Origin: Rubellimicrobium roseum
GTDB lineage: Bacteria > Pseudomonadota > Alphaproteobacteria > Rhodobacterales > Rhodobacteraceae
Direction: 5' to 3'
DNA length: 64,000 bases
Assembly: GCF_006152145.1 (NCBI RefSeq)
Contig: NZ_VDFV01000001.1
Coordinates: 248,001-312,000, forward strand
Part shown: positions 50,958-60,700 of the stretch, in pieces
Numbering within the stretch: position 1 is the stretch's first letter
Layout: each line of letters begins with the position of its first letter
Translations under genes and position numbers: made by a program
The notes under the pieces: generated by a model
Told to the model about the DNA's origin: nothing
The model's input: the letters and a program-made list of their open reading frames with translations, nothing else
Database searches by the model: none

Positions 50958-52013
50958 ATGAAACTGATCGTGACGGGGGGCGCGGGGTTCATCGGCTCGG
51001 CGGTGGTTCGGCTGGCGGTGGCGCGGGGCCACGAGGTCGTGAACCTCGATGCGCTCACCTACGCCGCCAACCTCGCCAACGTGGCCCAGGTGACCAACTC
51101 GCCGCTCTACCGCTTCGAGCAGGCCGATATCCGCGACCGCGCGGCGCTCGACCGCATCTTCACGGCCCACCGCCCCGACGCGGTGATGCACCTCGCCGCC
51201 GAAAGCCACGTGGACCGCTCGATCGACGGCCCCGGCACCTTCGTCGAGACCAACGTGACGGGCACCTTCAACCTCTTGGAGGCCGCCCGCGCCCACTGGC
51301 TGCGCGAGGGCAAGCCCGAGGGCTTCCGCTTCCACCACATCTCCACCGACGAGGTCTTCGGGACGCTGGGCGCCGACGGGCAATTCACCGAGGAAACGCC
51401 CTACGCCCCGAACTCCCCCTATTCCGCCACCAAGGCCGCCTCCGACCATCTCGTGCGCGCCTGGCACGAGACCTACGGCCTGCCGGTGGTCCTCACCAAC
51501 TGCTCGAACAACTACGGGCCCTTCCACTTCCCCGAGAAGCTCGTCCCCGTGGTGATCCTGAACGCCCTCCACGGCAAGCCGATCCCCGTCTACGGGCAGG
51601 GCCTGAACGTGCGCGACTGGCTTTACGTCGAGGACCACGCCGACGCGCTCCTGACCGTGCTGGAACGCGGCGCCGTCGGCCGCAGCTACAACATCGGCGG
51701 CGAGAACGAGGCCCGCAACATCGATCTCGTGCGGACCATCTGCGCCCTTCTGGACGAGATGCGCCCCCAGGGCGCACCTCACGACCGGCTCATCACCTAT
51801 GTCGCCGACCGCCCCGGCCACGACCTGCGCTACGCCATCGACCCCACGCGCCTCCGAGAGGAGCTGGGCTGGCGTCCGTCGGTGACGCTGGAGGAGGGCC
51901 TGCGCCGCACCGTCGACTGGTACCTGCGGAACGAGGACTGGTGGCGCCCGCTCCTCGACCGGCAGGGCGTGGGCCAGCGGCTCGGCACCAAGGTCGCGGA
52001 GGGCGCGTCGTGA
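50958..52013 (+). CDS. rfbB: dTDP-glucose 4,6-dehydratase
   Basis: Second enzyme of dTDP-L-rhamnose synthesis, making dTDP-4-keto-6-deoxyglucose in the cytoplasm. The protein has 351 residues. The NAD loop is GGAGFIGS (residues 7-14), the active-site triad is TDEVFG with Tyr and Lys in [12 protein letters not shown], and the [17 protein letters not shown] block is conserved. The ATG follows AGGAGGA with eight bases between. Its end overlaps rfbD by four bases. With rfbA and rfbC on the other strand it forms a complete rhamnose pathway, in an unusual convergent arrangement. Rhamnose probably enters the exopolysaccharide. Confidence 0.96.
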   Translation: MKLIVTGGAGFIGSAVVRLAVARGHEVVNLDALTYAANLANVAQVTNSPLYRFEQADIRDRAALDRIFTAHRPDAVMHLAAESHVDRSIDGPGTFVETNVTGTFNLLEAARAHWLREGKPEGFRFHHISTDEVFGTLGADGQFTEETPYAPNSPYSATKAASDHLVRAWHETYGLPVVLTNCSNNYGPFHFPEKLVPVVILNALHGKPIPVYGQGLNVRDWLYVEDHADALLTVLERGAVGRSYNIGGENEARNIDLVRTICALLDEMRPQGAPHDRLITYVADRPGHDLRYAIDPTRLREELGWRPSVTLEEGLRRTVDWYLRNEDWWRPLLDRQGVGQRLGTKVAEGAS

Positions 52014-52876
52014 GGCTCCTGCTCATTGGCCGCACCGGCCAGGTCGCCACCGAGATCCTGCGCCGCGCCCCATCGGGCGTGACCGTCACCGCGCTCGGGC
52101 GCGACCAGGCGGACCTCATGGACCCCGAGGCCTGCGCCCGCGCCGTGACCCGGGCCGAGTGCGACGCCGTGGTGAACGCCGCCGCCTGGACCGCCGTGGA
52201 CCGCGCCGAGTCCGAGGAACCCGCCGCCCGCGTCGTGAACGGCGAGGCCCCCGCCGCCATGGCCCGCGCCGCCGCCCGGCGTGGCCTGCCCTTCGTCCAT
52301 ATCTCCACCGACTACGTCTTCGACGGCACGGGCACGCGGCCCTTCCGGCCCGAAGACCCCGTCGCCCCCCAGAACGCCTATGGCCGGACCAAGCTTTCGG
52401 GCGAGGAAGGCGTGCGCGCCGCGGGCGGCCCGCACGTCATCCTGCGCACGTCCTGGGTCTTCTCGTCCCATGGCGCCAACTTCGTGAAGACCATGCTGCG
52501 ACTGGGACGCGAGCGGGCCGAGATCAACGTGGTCGACGACCAGATCGGCGGCCCGACCCCCGCCGCCGCCATCGCCGACGCCTGCCTGACTGTCGCGGCA
52601 GGCCTTGTCGGTGGGGCGCCGTCCGGCACGCACCACCTCGCCGGCGCCCCGGCGGTGAGCTGGGCGGACTTCGCCGCCGCCGTCATGGAGGAAGCCGCCC
52701 TCCCCTGCCAAATCAACCCGATCCCGTCCTCGGCCTATCCGACGCCCGCGACGCGGCCGGCGAACTCGCGCATGGACGGGACCTCGCTCCGGCGGGACTT
52801 CGGCATCGACCCGCCCGACTGGCGGGCGGGCCTGCGCGAGGTGCTGCGCGACCTGGACGCGCTGGCCCCGGCCTGA
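52010..52876 (+). CDS. rfbD: dTDP-4-dehydrorhamnose reductase
   Basis: Last step of dTDP-L-rhamnose synthesis (NADPH-dependent reduction). The protein has 288 residues. The NADP loop is [11 protein letters not shown] at residues 5-15, the catalytic Tyr/Lys pair is YGRTKLSGE, and [15 protein letters not shown] with [21 protein letters not shown] are signature blocks of RmlD. The GTG start overlaps rfbB as GTGA, so the two are coupled. An inverted repeat at 52877 separates it from convergent rfbA. All functional motifs are intact. Confidence 0.95.
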   Translation: MRLLLIGRTGQVATEILRRAPSGVTVTALGRDQADLMDPEACARAVTRAECDAVVNAAAWTAVDRAESEEPAARVVNGEAPAAMARAAARRGLPFVHISTDYVFDGTGTRPFRPEDPVAPQNAYGRTKLSGEEGVRAAGGPHVILRTSWVFSSHGANFVKTMLRLGRERAEINVVDDQIGGPTPAAAIADACLTVAAGLVGGAPSGTHHLAGAPAVSWADFAAAVMEEAALPCQINPIPSSAYPTPATRPANSRMDGTSLRRDFGIDPPDWRAGLREVLRDLDALAPA

Positions 52877-52896
52877 CGGGGCGCCTCAGCGCCCCG
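52877..52896. terminator. Hairpin shared by convergent rfbD and rfbA
   Basis: CGGGGCGC-CTCA-GCGCCCCG, an eight-base-pair perfect stem. The rfbA stop codon lies in and next to the loop. It could end both transcripts, although T-runs are missing. Confidence 0.6.
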
Positions 52897-53779
52897 GACC
52901 ACGCCCTTCCGCGATCAGGTCCAGCAGGTCGCGCCCATAGGCGTTCTTGCCGAACAGCCGCGCCCGCGCGCCCAGCTCCTCGTCGCTGATCCAGCCCTGC
53001 CGCCAGGCGATCTCGTCCGGGCTCCCGGTCTGGAGCCCTTGCCGCTCCTGCAGGGTCCGCACGAAGTTGCCCGCATCCAGAAGCGAGGCATGGGTCCCGG
53101 TGTCGAGCCAGGCATAGCCCCGCCCCATGGTCTTCACGTTGAGCCGCCCCTCGTGGAGATAGGTTTCCAGAAGCGTCGTGATCTCCAGCTCGCCCCGCGC
53201 CGAGGGCCGGACCGCCCGCGCCCGCTCGGGTGCCGAGCCGTCGAGGAAGTAAAGCCCCGTGACCGCGTAGCTCGACGGCGGCACCTCGGGCTTCTCGATG
53301 ATGGCGCGGGCCTGTCCCCGCTCGTCGAAGGCCACCACGCCGTAGCGCTCGGGGTCGGCGACATGGTAGCCGAAGACGGTGCCGCCCTGCGGCTGGGCGT
53401 CCGCCTCGGCCATCAGGTCGGGCAGGCCGTGGCCGAAGAAGATGTTGTCCCCCAGCACCATGGCCGAGGGCGCGCCCGCCAGGAACTCCTCCGCGAGGAT
53501 GTAGGCCTGCGCGAGGCCGTCGGGCGACGGCTGGACGATGTACTCGAACGACAGGCCCCATTGCGCCCCGTCACCCAGCGTGCGCCGGAACTGGTCCTGA
53601 TCGGCGGGGGTGGTGATGATCGCAATCTCGCGGATGCCGGCCAGCATCAGCACCGACAGCGGATAGTAGATCATCGGCTTGTCGTAGATGGGCAGGAGCT
53701 GCTTCGACAGCCCGATGGTGATCGGATACAGCCGCGTCCCCGACCCGCCCGCGAGGATGATGCCCTTGCGTTCGGTCAT
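52886..53779 (-). CDS. rfbA: Glucose-1-phosphate thymidylyltransferase
   Basis: First step of dTDP-L-rhamnose synthesis: glucose 1-phosphate plus dTTP gives dTDP-glucose. The protein has 297 residues. The signature [20 protein letters not shown] is at residues 9-28, with the metal Asp in [11 protein letters not shown] and substrate contacts in [17 protein letters not shown] and [11 protein letters not shown]. It overlaps rfbC by four bases. Its start is certain: [13 protein letters not shown] different, shorter nucleotidyltransferase of the same superfamily lies at 14079. Confidence 0.96.
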   Translation of the reverse strand: MTERKGIILAGGSGTRLYPITIGLSKQLLPIYDKPMIYYPLSVLMLAGIREIAIITTPADQDQFRRTLGDGAQWGLSFEYIVQPSPDGLAQAYILAEEFLAGAPSAMVLGDNIFFGHGLPDLMAEADAQPQGGTVFGYHVADPERYGVVAFDERGQARAIIEKPEVPPSSYAVTGLYFLDGSAPERARAVRPSARGELEITTLLETYLHEGRLNVKTMGRGYAWLDTGTHASLLDAGNFVRTLQERQGLQTGSPDEIAWRQGWISDEELGARARLFGKNAYGRDLLDLIAEGRGPGR

Positions 53780-54345
53780 TGCGCGTCCTCCCAGGCGAAG
53801 GGGCTTTGCCATGCGCTCAGGCGCGGCGCGGCGCGGTCCTTGTCCGACAGCACCGCCGTCTCGGGGTCGATCCCCCAGTCGATGCCGATCTCCGGGTCGT
53901 CCCAGGCCACCGCGCCATCGCAGTCGGGGGCGTAGACGTCCGTGCACTTGTAGACGACCTGGGTGTCGGGAGCCCGCGTGACGAAGCCGTGCAGGAACCC
54001 CTCCGGCACGAGAAGCTGCCTGCCGTTCTCGGCCGAAAGCTCCTCGGCCACCCAGCGGCCATAGGTCGGCGATCCGCGCCGCACGTCCACCGCCACGTCG
54101 AGGATCGCGCCCGCGATCACGCGCAGGAGCTTGGCCTGCGCATGGGGCGGCCGCTGATAGTGCAGGCCCCGCACCGTGCCTGCGGCCCGGCTCAGGGAAT
54201 GGTTGTCCTGCACGAAGTCGAGGTCGAGTCCCTGCGCCCGCAGCGTTTCGCGGTTCCAGGACTCGGTGAACCAGCCGCGGGCGTCGGCGAAGCGGCGGGG
54301 AGTCAGCACCTTCACCCCGGAAAGGGCGGTGTCGTCGATCTGCAT
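53776..54345 (-). CDS. rfbC: dTDP-4-dehydrorhamnose 3,5-epimerase
   Basis: Third step of dTDP-L-rhamnose synthesis. Cupin-fold protein of 189 residues. The motifs [45 protein letters not shown] and the Tyr in [10 protein letters not shown] are those of RmlC, with the catalytic His in LHYQ. It precedes rfbA on the minus strand with a four-base overlap. The 205-base gap upstream separates it from the divergent VPLPA-CTERM gene and must hold both promoters. Confidence 0.96.
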   Translation of the reverse strand: MQIDDTALSGVKVLTPRRFADARGWFTESWNRETLRAQGLDLDFVQDNHSLSRAAGTVRGLHYQRPPHAQAKLLRVIAGAILDVAVDVRRGSPTYGRWVAEELSAENGRQLLVPEGFLHGFVTRAPDTQVVYKCTDVYAPDCDGAVAWDDPEIGIDWGIDPETAVLSDKDRAAPRLSAWQSPFAWEDAQ

Positions 54346-54550
54346 CGGTCGTCCTTCTGGCCTCTCCGGCTGGCTCTACCAAGGCGGGGGCGCGGCGTCA
54401 CGGGGCTTTCGCACCTGCGGCGCCGGGCGCGGTCCGACCCATGACGCGGAGGCCATTAGTAAAATCCTAATCATTGCCCGCTACAAGGATCAGGCGGCCT
54501 GCCTCTAGGACAGGTCCCATTCGCCCAAGACCCCGACCGAGGATCCCGTC

Positions 54551-55201
54551 GTGAAGACCGTCATTGCCCTGGCGCTCCTGTTCCTGGCCACCGCGGTCCC
54601 GGCCGCCACCATCGTCGCCGGCTCCGGCCCGGCTTCGGGGGCGCGCCTCGCGCTGTCCGCCGCCGATTTCGCCGCACGCGGTCCCTGCGGCAGCGGATTG
54701 TCCGTGGTGGATGACGGCTGCGCGGTGGTGCTCGCGGACGGCACCAGCAAGCCGGCCGCCCATGGCCGCTATGACGCTCTGGGCGGCCCCTGGATCGACA
54801 GCCAGGACCTGTCCAAGGTCGCCTGGACCGTCTCCCACCACCGGCCCTTCGCCAGCCTCACCTTCGCCTTGACCGACGCCTTCGACCAGAACGCGGCGGA
54901 TGGCCTGGGCGCCAGCTTCTTCCGCCTCACCGCAGGCGACGCCACATGGTCCATCGATGGGCAGGAGGAGAACGGCGCCCTTCACTGGCTGACCGTCCGC
55001 TTCGACGCCCCCGTGACGACGGCCCGGCTCGACTTCTCGACCCGGCTCAACGACGCCTGGGGCGTGGCCTCGGCCAGCTTCGAACTCGCGCCGATCCCCC
55101 TGCCCCCGGCCGCGCCGCTTCTGGCTCTGGGCCTGGGCGCGCTGGCCACCCTGGGCCACCGCCGGCCCCGGCCGGCAAGGGAAGCGGCCGCGCCCGCCTG
55201 A
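54551..55201 (+). CDS. Small secreted protein with VPLPA-CTERM-like sorting signal
   Basis: Secreted protein of 216 residues. The GTG start follows GAGGA, and a signal peptide runs to about residue 18 (cleavage after VPA). The C-terminus is a three-part sorting signal: the motif PIPLPPAAPLLALG, a hydrophobic helix ending LGALATLG, and a basic tail HRRPRPAR. This matches the VPLPA-CTERM signal processed by XrtD, with Ile in place of Val and an extra Pro. The middle (for example GPWIDSQDLSKVAWTV) looks like a small beta-sandwich; two Cys at about residues 47 and 57 may form a disulfide. XrtD lies about 5.7 kb upstream, so this is a probable substrate. Function otherwise unknown. Confidence 0.82.
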   Translation: MKTVIALALLFLATAVPAATIVAGSGPASGARLALSAADFAARGPCGSGLSVVDDGCAVVLADGTSKPAAHGRYDALGGPWIDSQDLSKVAWTVSHHRPFASLTFALTDAFDQNAADGLGASFFRLTAGDATWSIDGQEENGALHWLTVRFDAPVTTARLDFSTRLNDAWGVASASFELAPIPLPPAAPLLALGLGALATLGHRRPRPAREAAAPA

Positions 55202-55207
55202 CCGGAC

Positions 55208-55278
55208 CCGGCGGGCTGCGTCCCCGGCCCGCCGGTTCGCCCCCGGCCGCTTCCCTTCCCGGCCGGGGGCAACCTTTT
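55208..55278 (+). terminator. Tandem hairpins after the VPLPA-CTERM gene
   Basis: Two stems follow the stop: CCGGCGGG/CCCGCCGG (55208-55235), then a perfect ten-base stem GCCCCCGGCC/GGCCGGGGGC (55239-55270) followed closely by TTTT. The second is a convincing terminator. Confidence 0.7.
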
Positions 55279-55407
55279 GCCGTGGCGCAGGTGCCCCGGG
55301 ACCAAGCCCCCTCGCCCGGACCGGCCCCGCGCCCCTACACTTCCGCCCGACGATCCATAAGTGTCGGGGCGCGGCGCCCTCCCGGCGCCTCTCGTGCGAG
55401 GACGCCC

Positions 55408-55947
55408 ATGCCCACCAACGACGACACGCTGCTCGATTCCCTGTCCGGCCCGTTGCCCGAAGCCTTCCGCCAGGCCTTCCGGCAGCATCCCGCCGGCGTG
55501 GCGGTGGTCTCGGCCGATCCGGGCGACGGGCCGGTGGCGCTCACCGTCAGCTCCCTCATCTCCGTCAGCGCCGCCCCGCCCACGGTGGCCTTCTCGCTCT
55601 CCGCCGCCTCCTCCAGCGCCGATGGCATCCGCCGGGCGCCCAGCATGATCATCCACATGCTGCGCCTGCAGGACCTGGAACTGGCCCGGCTCTGCGCCAC
55701 CAGCGGCGCCGACCGCTTCGGCCCCCAGGTCAACTGGACGCGCCTGCCCACGGGCGAGCCGCTCTACACCGATGTCGGCATCTGGTTCCGCGCCCGCCCG
55801 CTGCACGAACTCTCGGTCGCCGGCGCCACGCTGATCGTGGCCGAGCTGCTCGACGGACAGGTCAACGAGGTGCCCGAGGAATCCTCGATCGTCTACCTCA
55901 ACCGCCGCTGGCACTCCCTCCGGCCCACGCCCGAAGGCGTGAGCTAG
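55408..55947 (+). CDS. Flavin reductase family protein
   Basis: FMN-binding split-barrel protein of 179 residues. The conserved blocks are FRQAFRQHPAGVAVVSADPGDGPVALTVSSLISVSAAPPTVAFSLS (read in segments), which include the flavin-contacting TVSS..SVS positions, and a typical C-terminal VYLNRRWHSL. Family members reduce free flavin for partner monooxygenases or bind flavin for other uses. No monooxygenase gene is nearby, so the partner is unknown. The ATG follows GCGAGGA. The frame is open far upstream into the terminator region, but the conserved part begins at this ATG. Confidence 0.88.
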   Translation: MPTNDDTLLDSLSGPLPEAFRQAFRQHPAGVAVVSADPGDGPVALTVSSLISVSAAPPTVAFSLSAASSSADGIRRAPSMIIHMLRLQDLELARLCATSGADRFGPQVNWTRLPTGEPLYTDVGIWFRARPLHELSVAGATLIVAELLDGQVNEVPEESSIVYLNRRWHSLRPTPEGVS

Positions 55948-55957
55948 GCGGCAGCCC

Positions 55958-56098
55958 TTAGAAGCGGCGACGCGGGCGCGGACGCCGATCCACCCGGATC
56001 GGCACCGGAACCTCGGCCCTCACGGGACCCGTCCCAAGGCGCGTCAGCGCCGACAACAGCGCCGACAGGGCGGCACGGCCAAGGGCCATTGGGGACAT
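55958..56098 (-). CDS. Possible 46-residue small basic protein
   Basis: A short frame with a strong GGGAGGG ribosome-binding site just ahead of its ATG. The peptide starts MSPMALGRAALSALLSALTRLG, a likely amphipathic helix, and ends in an Arg-rich tail (RVDRRPRPRRRF). It is on the opposite strand to, and ends 11 bases beyond, the flavin reductase stop. I recognise no described family. The helix plus Arg tail could bind membrane or nucleic acid. Confidence rests on the ribosome-binding site and start/stop only. Confidence 0.45.
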   Translation of the reverse strand: MSPMALGRAALSALLSALTRLGTGPVRAEVPVPIRVDRRPRPRRRF

Positions 56099-56113
56099 GA
56101 TCCCTCCCATCGC

Positions 56114-56147
56114 GCCCAAACCCTTGCAGGGTTGGGCTTTTTCCTGA
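56114..56147 (+). terminator. Intrinsic terminator on the plus strand
   Basis: GCCCAAACCC, a short loop, then GGGTTGGGC pair with a single A bulge and are followed by TTTTTCC. It ends any plus-strand transcript from the flavin reductase gene. Confidence 0.7.
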
Positions 56148-56271
56148 TCTCACGATCTGGACCGTAGCACGCGCCGTTCCCCGGTCAACGGCCGCGACGG
56201 CCCGCCGCGCTGGACGTGGCGTCGCCCTTGCGCCACAGGGGGGCGCAACACCGCTGCAAGGGACGCGCCCC

Positions 56272-56589
56272 ATGGACCTCCTCGCCTTCTTCCACGTCGA
56301 GACCGCGGCCGAGCTCGCCTGGGTGGGCCTGGGCTTCCTGGCGCAGATCCTCTTCGGCGGCCGCTTCCTCCTCCAGTGGTGGCACTCCGAGAAGGCGGGC
56401 GAGTCGGTCGTTCCCGTGGGCTTCTGGTGGCTCTCGGTGGTGGGAGGGACCCTGATGCTCGCCTATGCGCTCTACCGCCGCGACCCGGTGTTCATCTTCG
56501 GCCAGGGCCTGGGCCTGATCGTCTACCTCCGCAACCTCGCGCTGATCCGCAAGGCCGCCCGCCGCGCGGCGGTCACCCCTCCAGGTTGA
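56272..56589 (+). CDS. Lipid-A-biosynthesis N-terminal domain protein (LAB_N)
   Basis: Small membrane protein of 105 residues of the LAB_N (PF07578) family. It has three hydrophobic segments and the motif GGRFLLQWWHSEKAGESVVPVGFWW, which is diagnostic for the family. These proteins are usually encoded beside DPM1/ArnC-type glycosyltransferases, as here, and are thought to help lipid A or polyprenyl-phosphate-sugar metabolism; the biochemical role is not established. The ATG follows CAAGGGA. The 3' end overlaps the convergent glycosyltransferase by 17 bases. Confidence 0.88.
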   Translation: MDLLAFFHVETAAELAWVGLGFLAQILFGGRFLLQWWHSEKAGESVVPVGFWWLSVVGGTLMLAYALYRRDPVFIFGQGLGLIVYLRNLALIRKAARRAAVTPPG

Positions 56590-57610
56590 CGACGCGGCGC
56601 ACCGAATAGTGCGTCCGCTCCCCCGCCCGGCCGAAGTAGATCCGCACCAGCACCTCGCTCAGGAGCCCCAGCGAGAAGAGCTGCAGCGCCGCAAGCCCCG
56701 ACAGCACGGTGAGCAGGAGGAGCGGGTTCCCCGACATGTCGACGCTCCAGAGCCCCTTCATCGCGATGACGCCCACGAGCGCGGTCAGGCTGATGAGCAT
56801 GGCCAGCAGGCCCAGCCCTCCGAAAAGCCGCATCGGATGCGCCGAATAGTCGAGCAGGTACTTGAGCGTGATGAGGTCCAGAAGCACCACCACCGTCCGC
56901 CACAGCCCGTACTTCGTGACCCCCGCCACGCGCGGGCGGTGGCTCGTGGGGACCTCGGTCCAGCGCGCGCCCCGCTGCACCATCAGGATTGACACGAAGC
57001 GGTGCATGTCGCCGTAAAGCTCCAGCTCCGACAGGAACTCGCGCCGGATGACCTTGAGCGTGCAGCCCAGGTCGCGCATCCGCACCCCCGTCACGCGCCG
57101 GATCAGGCTGTTGGCGATGCGCGACGGCAGCTTGCGGGTCAGTTGCGCGTCCTGCCGGTCCCGCCGCCAGCCCGCCACGAGGTCGAAGCCCGCCTCCAGC
57201 GTCGCCACCATCGCCGGGATATCCGCCGGGTCGTTCTGGAGGTCGCCGTCGATGGTGACGATGGCCCCGAACTGCGCCCGATCCATGCCCGCGCGCAGCG
57301 CCGAGGTCTGCCCGTAGTTGCGGCGCAGGAGCACGAGCTTCACCCGGTCGTCGCGGGCGGCGAGGTCCTCCATGATCCGCGCGCTCGCGTCGCGCGATCC
57401 GTCGTCCACCAGGATGATCTCGTAGGGCTTGCCCAGCCGCGCCAGGGCCGCCGTCAGCTCCTCGTGCAGCCGCGCGAGATTGGCCTCCTCGTTGTGGATC
57501 GGCACCACGACCGACACGCCGTCCACAGGCTCGGGCCCCGTCCCCGCGTCGAGCGCCGCGGGGGCGACCGGCCCGGCCAGGGGATCGAGCAGCGGGGATT
57601 CGAGCGGCAT
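56573..57610 (-). CDS. GT2 polyprenyl-phosphate glycosyltransferase (DPM1/GtrB-like)
   Basis: Family 2 enzyme of 345 residues that should transfer a sugar onto undecaprenyl phosphate. The GT-A signature is VSVVVPIHNEEANLARLHEEL, then IILVDDGSRDAS and the metal site VTIDGDLQNDPADIP, with the acceptor block GCTLKVIRREFLSEL. Two transmembrane segments near the C-terminus (about residues 245-270 and 285-310) match GtrB/ArnC. The product sugar-lipid may feed a membrane glycosyltransferase modifying lipid A or polysaccharide. It overlaps the LAB_N gene tail to tail and is 159 bases from smc. The ATG follows GAGGAG. Confidence 0.9.
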   Translation of the reverse strand: MPLESPLLDPLAGPVAPAALDAGTGPEPVDGVSVVVPIHNEEANLARLHEELTAALARLGKPYEIILVDDGSRDASARIMEDLAARDDRVKLVLLRRNYGQTSALRAGMDRAQFGAIVTIDGDLQNDPADIPAMVATLEAGFDLVAGWRRDRQDAQLTRKLPSRIANSLIRRVTGVRMRDLGCTLKVIRREFLSELELYGDMHRFVSILMVQRGARWTEVPTSHRPRVAGVTKYGLWRTVVVLLDLITLKYLLDYSAHPMRLFGGLGLLAMLISLTALVGVIAMKGLWSVDMSGNPLLLLTVLSGLAALQLFSLGLLSEVLVRIYFGRAGERTHYSVRRVVNLEG

Positions 57611-57769
57611 CGGGGGGCTCCTCGGGCGGGGTCGGGTGGGAACCGACCATAGCACCCTCCGCTTGCCGTGGCACGGCCCCGCCCGCCGCCCCCGCGCCGC
57701 TTGCCGTCAAAATGTCACGATCCGCCCGTCAGCCGAGGATTGTCTCCGCTCCCGCACCATCCGCCACCG

Positions 57770-60700
57770 TCAGGCCACCATGGCCTCGGCCGCGCGCAGG
57801 TCCACGCTCACCAACTGACTGACTCCCCGCTCGGCCATCGTCACCCCGAACAGCCGGTCCATGCGCGCCATCGTCACCGCGTGGTGGGTGATGACCAGGA
57901 AACGGGTCTCGGTGTCGCGGGCCATGGCCTCCAGCATGTCGCAAAAGCGGCCCACGTTGGCGTCGTCCAAGGGGGCATCCACCTCGTCCAGCACGCAGAC
58001 CGGCGCCGGGGCCACCAGGAAGACCGCGAAGATCAGCGCCAGCGCCGTCAGCGTCTGCTCGCCCCCTGACAAAAGGCTCAGCGTCCCCAGCGTCTTGCCC
58101 GGCGGCTGGGCCATGATCTCGACGCCCGCCTCCAGCGGGTCGTCCCCCTCCACCCAGGCGAGCCGCGCCTCCCCGCCTCCGAACAGATGCCGGAAGAGTC
58201 GCCCGAACTCGGCGTTCACCCGGCCGAAGGCGTCGCGCATCCGCTCGCGCCCTTCGCGGTTCAGCTCGCCCAGCGCCCGGCGCAGCTCGGCCACTGCCTC
58301 CGTCAGGTCCGCGGCTTCGCGCAGCAGGCCCTCCTGCTCGGCCCGAAGCGCCGCCGCGTCCTCCTCGGCGCGCAGGTTCACCGCGCCCAGCGAATCCCGC
58401 CGCTTGCGCAGGGTCGCCAGCTCCACCTGAAGCTCCGCCTCGGGCGGGATCGCCTGCGGGTCGCCCAAGGAGTCCAGAAGCTCGCGCGGCCCCCCGTCCC
58501 GCTCCTCGCGGATGCGCAGGGTCGCCGCCCGCACCACCTCCAGCGCCGCCGTGCGCGCGACCTCGGCCCCTGCCCGCGCCTCGCGCGCCGCGCCCGCCGC
58601 CCGTTCGGCCGCCCGCTCCGCCTCCTGCGCCCCGCGCAAGGCCGCCTCGGCCCGCGAAAGCCGCGCCGCCTGCTCCTCCCGCGCCGCCTCGGCCTCCTCC
58701 AGGGCCTCCGCGACCTCCGCCTGCCTTTCGGCCAGCCGCTCGGGCTCCTCGGCGGCCTCGGCCATCTCCTCGGCCAGCCGCGCCCGCCGCTCCGCCAGAT
58801 CCCGCGCCCGCGCCTCGGCCGCCTCGGCCCGCCCGCGCCACAGTCCCTCGTCCCGCGCGATCTCCGCCATCCGCCGCGCCCTCGCTTCGGCCTGACGGCG
58901 CAGTGCGTCCTCGGCGGCCCGCGCCGCCAGCAGCGCCGCCCGCGTCGCCTGCGCCCGCGTCCCGGCCTCCGTGGCCCGCGCCCGCGCCGCACCCGGATCG
59001 GGCAGACCCTCGCGCGCGGCTTCGGCCTCCTCCAGCGCGACCTCGGCCGAATCCAGCATTACCGCCGCGCGCTCCTCGGCCTCACGCGCGGCCTCTGTCT
59101 TGGCCTCGCCCAGCGCCCGCTCGGCCTCGGCCTTGCCGGCCGCCCGCCGTGCCGTCTCCGCGCGAGTCTCGGCCGCCCGCCGGGCCCCCCGCCCGGCTTC
59201 CGCCGCCGCCGTCCCCTGCGCCAGCGCCCGCGTCGCGGAGTCCTGCGCCGCCTTCGCCTCTCCCGCCCGGCCCGCCGCCGCCTCGGCCTCGGCCTCCAGC
59301 ACCGGGAGCCGCGCCGCCCGCCGGATCGCCTCGGCCTCCGCCGCCGCCTCGGCCGCGTCGGCGGCCCGCAGCCGGAACCCGTCCCAGCGCCACAGGTCGC
59401 CCGCCCGCGATACCAGCCGCTGCCCCGGCCGCAAGCGGTCCCAGAGCGCCGCCCCGTCCTCCACGAGCCCCACCTGCGACAGCCGCCGCGCCAGTTCCGG
59501 CGGCGCCTCCACAAGATCCCCGAGCGCCGTCACCCCCTCGGGCAACGCCGCCGCGTCCCCGTAGGGCGGCAGCCGCGTCCAGCCCGAGCCGTCCTCCGTC
59601 ACCGGCGCCCGCAGGTCGCGCCCCAGCGCCACCGCCACGGCCGCCTCCAGTCCCTCCGGCACCCGCAACCCTTCGCCCACCTGCCCCGTGCGCAAGCCGT
59701 CCGCCGCCACGAGCCGCGCCAGCGCCCTGGCCTCGGCCCCCAGCCCCGCCGCGCGCGCCTGCGCTTCCGCCGCCTCGCTGCGCGCCCGCGCCTCGGCCTC
59801 GCGCAGCCCCGGCAGAGCCTCCTCGGCCAGCGCGAAGGCTTCCTCGGCCACCGCCAGCGCCTCCTCGGCCTCCTCCGCCGCCCCGGCCGCATCCTCGCCT
59901 TGCCCCACCACGCGTGCGAGCGCCACCTCGGCCTCCCGCAACGCCCGCTCGGCGCGTTCGGCCTCCGCCGCCGCCCGGTCCCGCGCCTGGCGCAACTCGC
60001 GCGCCCGCCGCTCGGCCGCCTGCGCCTCGGCGCCCACCCGCGCCGCCTCCTCGGTCGCCGCGCCGAGCGCCTCCTCGGCCGCCTCCAGGGCCTCCCCAGC
60101 GGCCTCGACCGCCTCGCCCGCCTCCGCGATCCGCTCCGCCTCGCCCTCGCCCGCCTCCTCCAGCCGTTCCGCCTCCGAGGCCAGCCGCAGCAGCGTCTCC
60201 GCCGCCTCGCGCCCCAGCCCCGCCTCGCGCGCCGCGTCGCGCGCCACGTCCTCGGCCGCCTTCGCGAGGTCCTGGAGCCGACGCGCCGCCCGCCGCGCGG
60301 CCTCCCCCTCCGCCGCCGCCTCAGCCTTCAGCCGCGCCGCCGCCTCGGCCGCCGCGGCGACCGCCGCGCGCAAGGGCGGCAACCCCGCCTCGGCCGCCTC
60401 GCGCGCCGCCACCGCCCGCTGGGCCTCACTCTCGGCCCGCGCCGCCAGCCCCGTGCGTGTCCGCGCCTCGCCCTCGGCGGCCACGAAGGCCTCCTCGGCC
60501 GCCGCCCAGGCCCGCCACAGCAGCCGCCCCTCGGCCAGCCGGATTGCCCCCGCCACCTCTCGATAGCGCTGGGCGTTCTTCGCCTGCCGCTCCAGCGCCC
60601 GCAGCCGTTCGGCCAGTTGCCCCGTGACCTCGCCCAGCTTCTGGAGATTCGCCTCGGCGGCACCCAGCTTGGCCGCCGCCTCGCCTCGTCGCGCCTGCAA

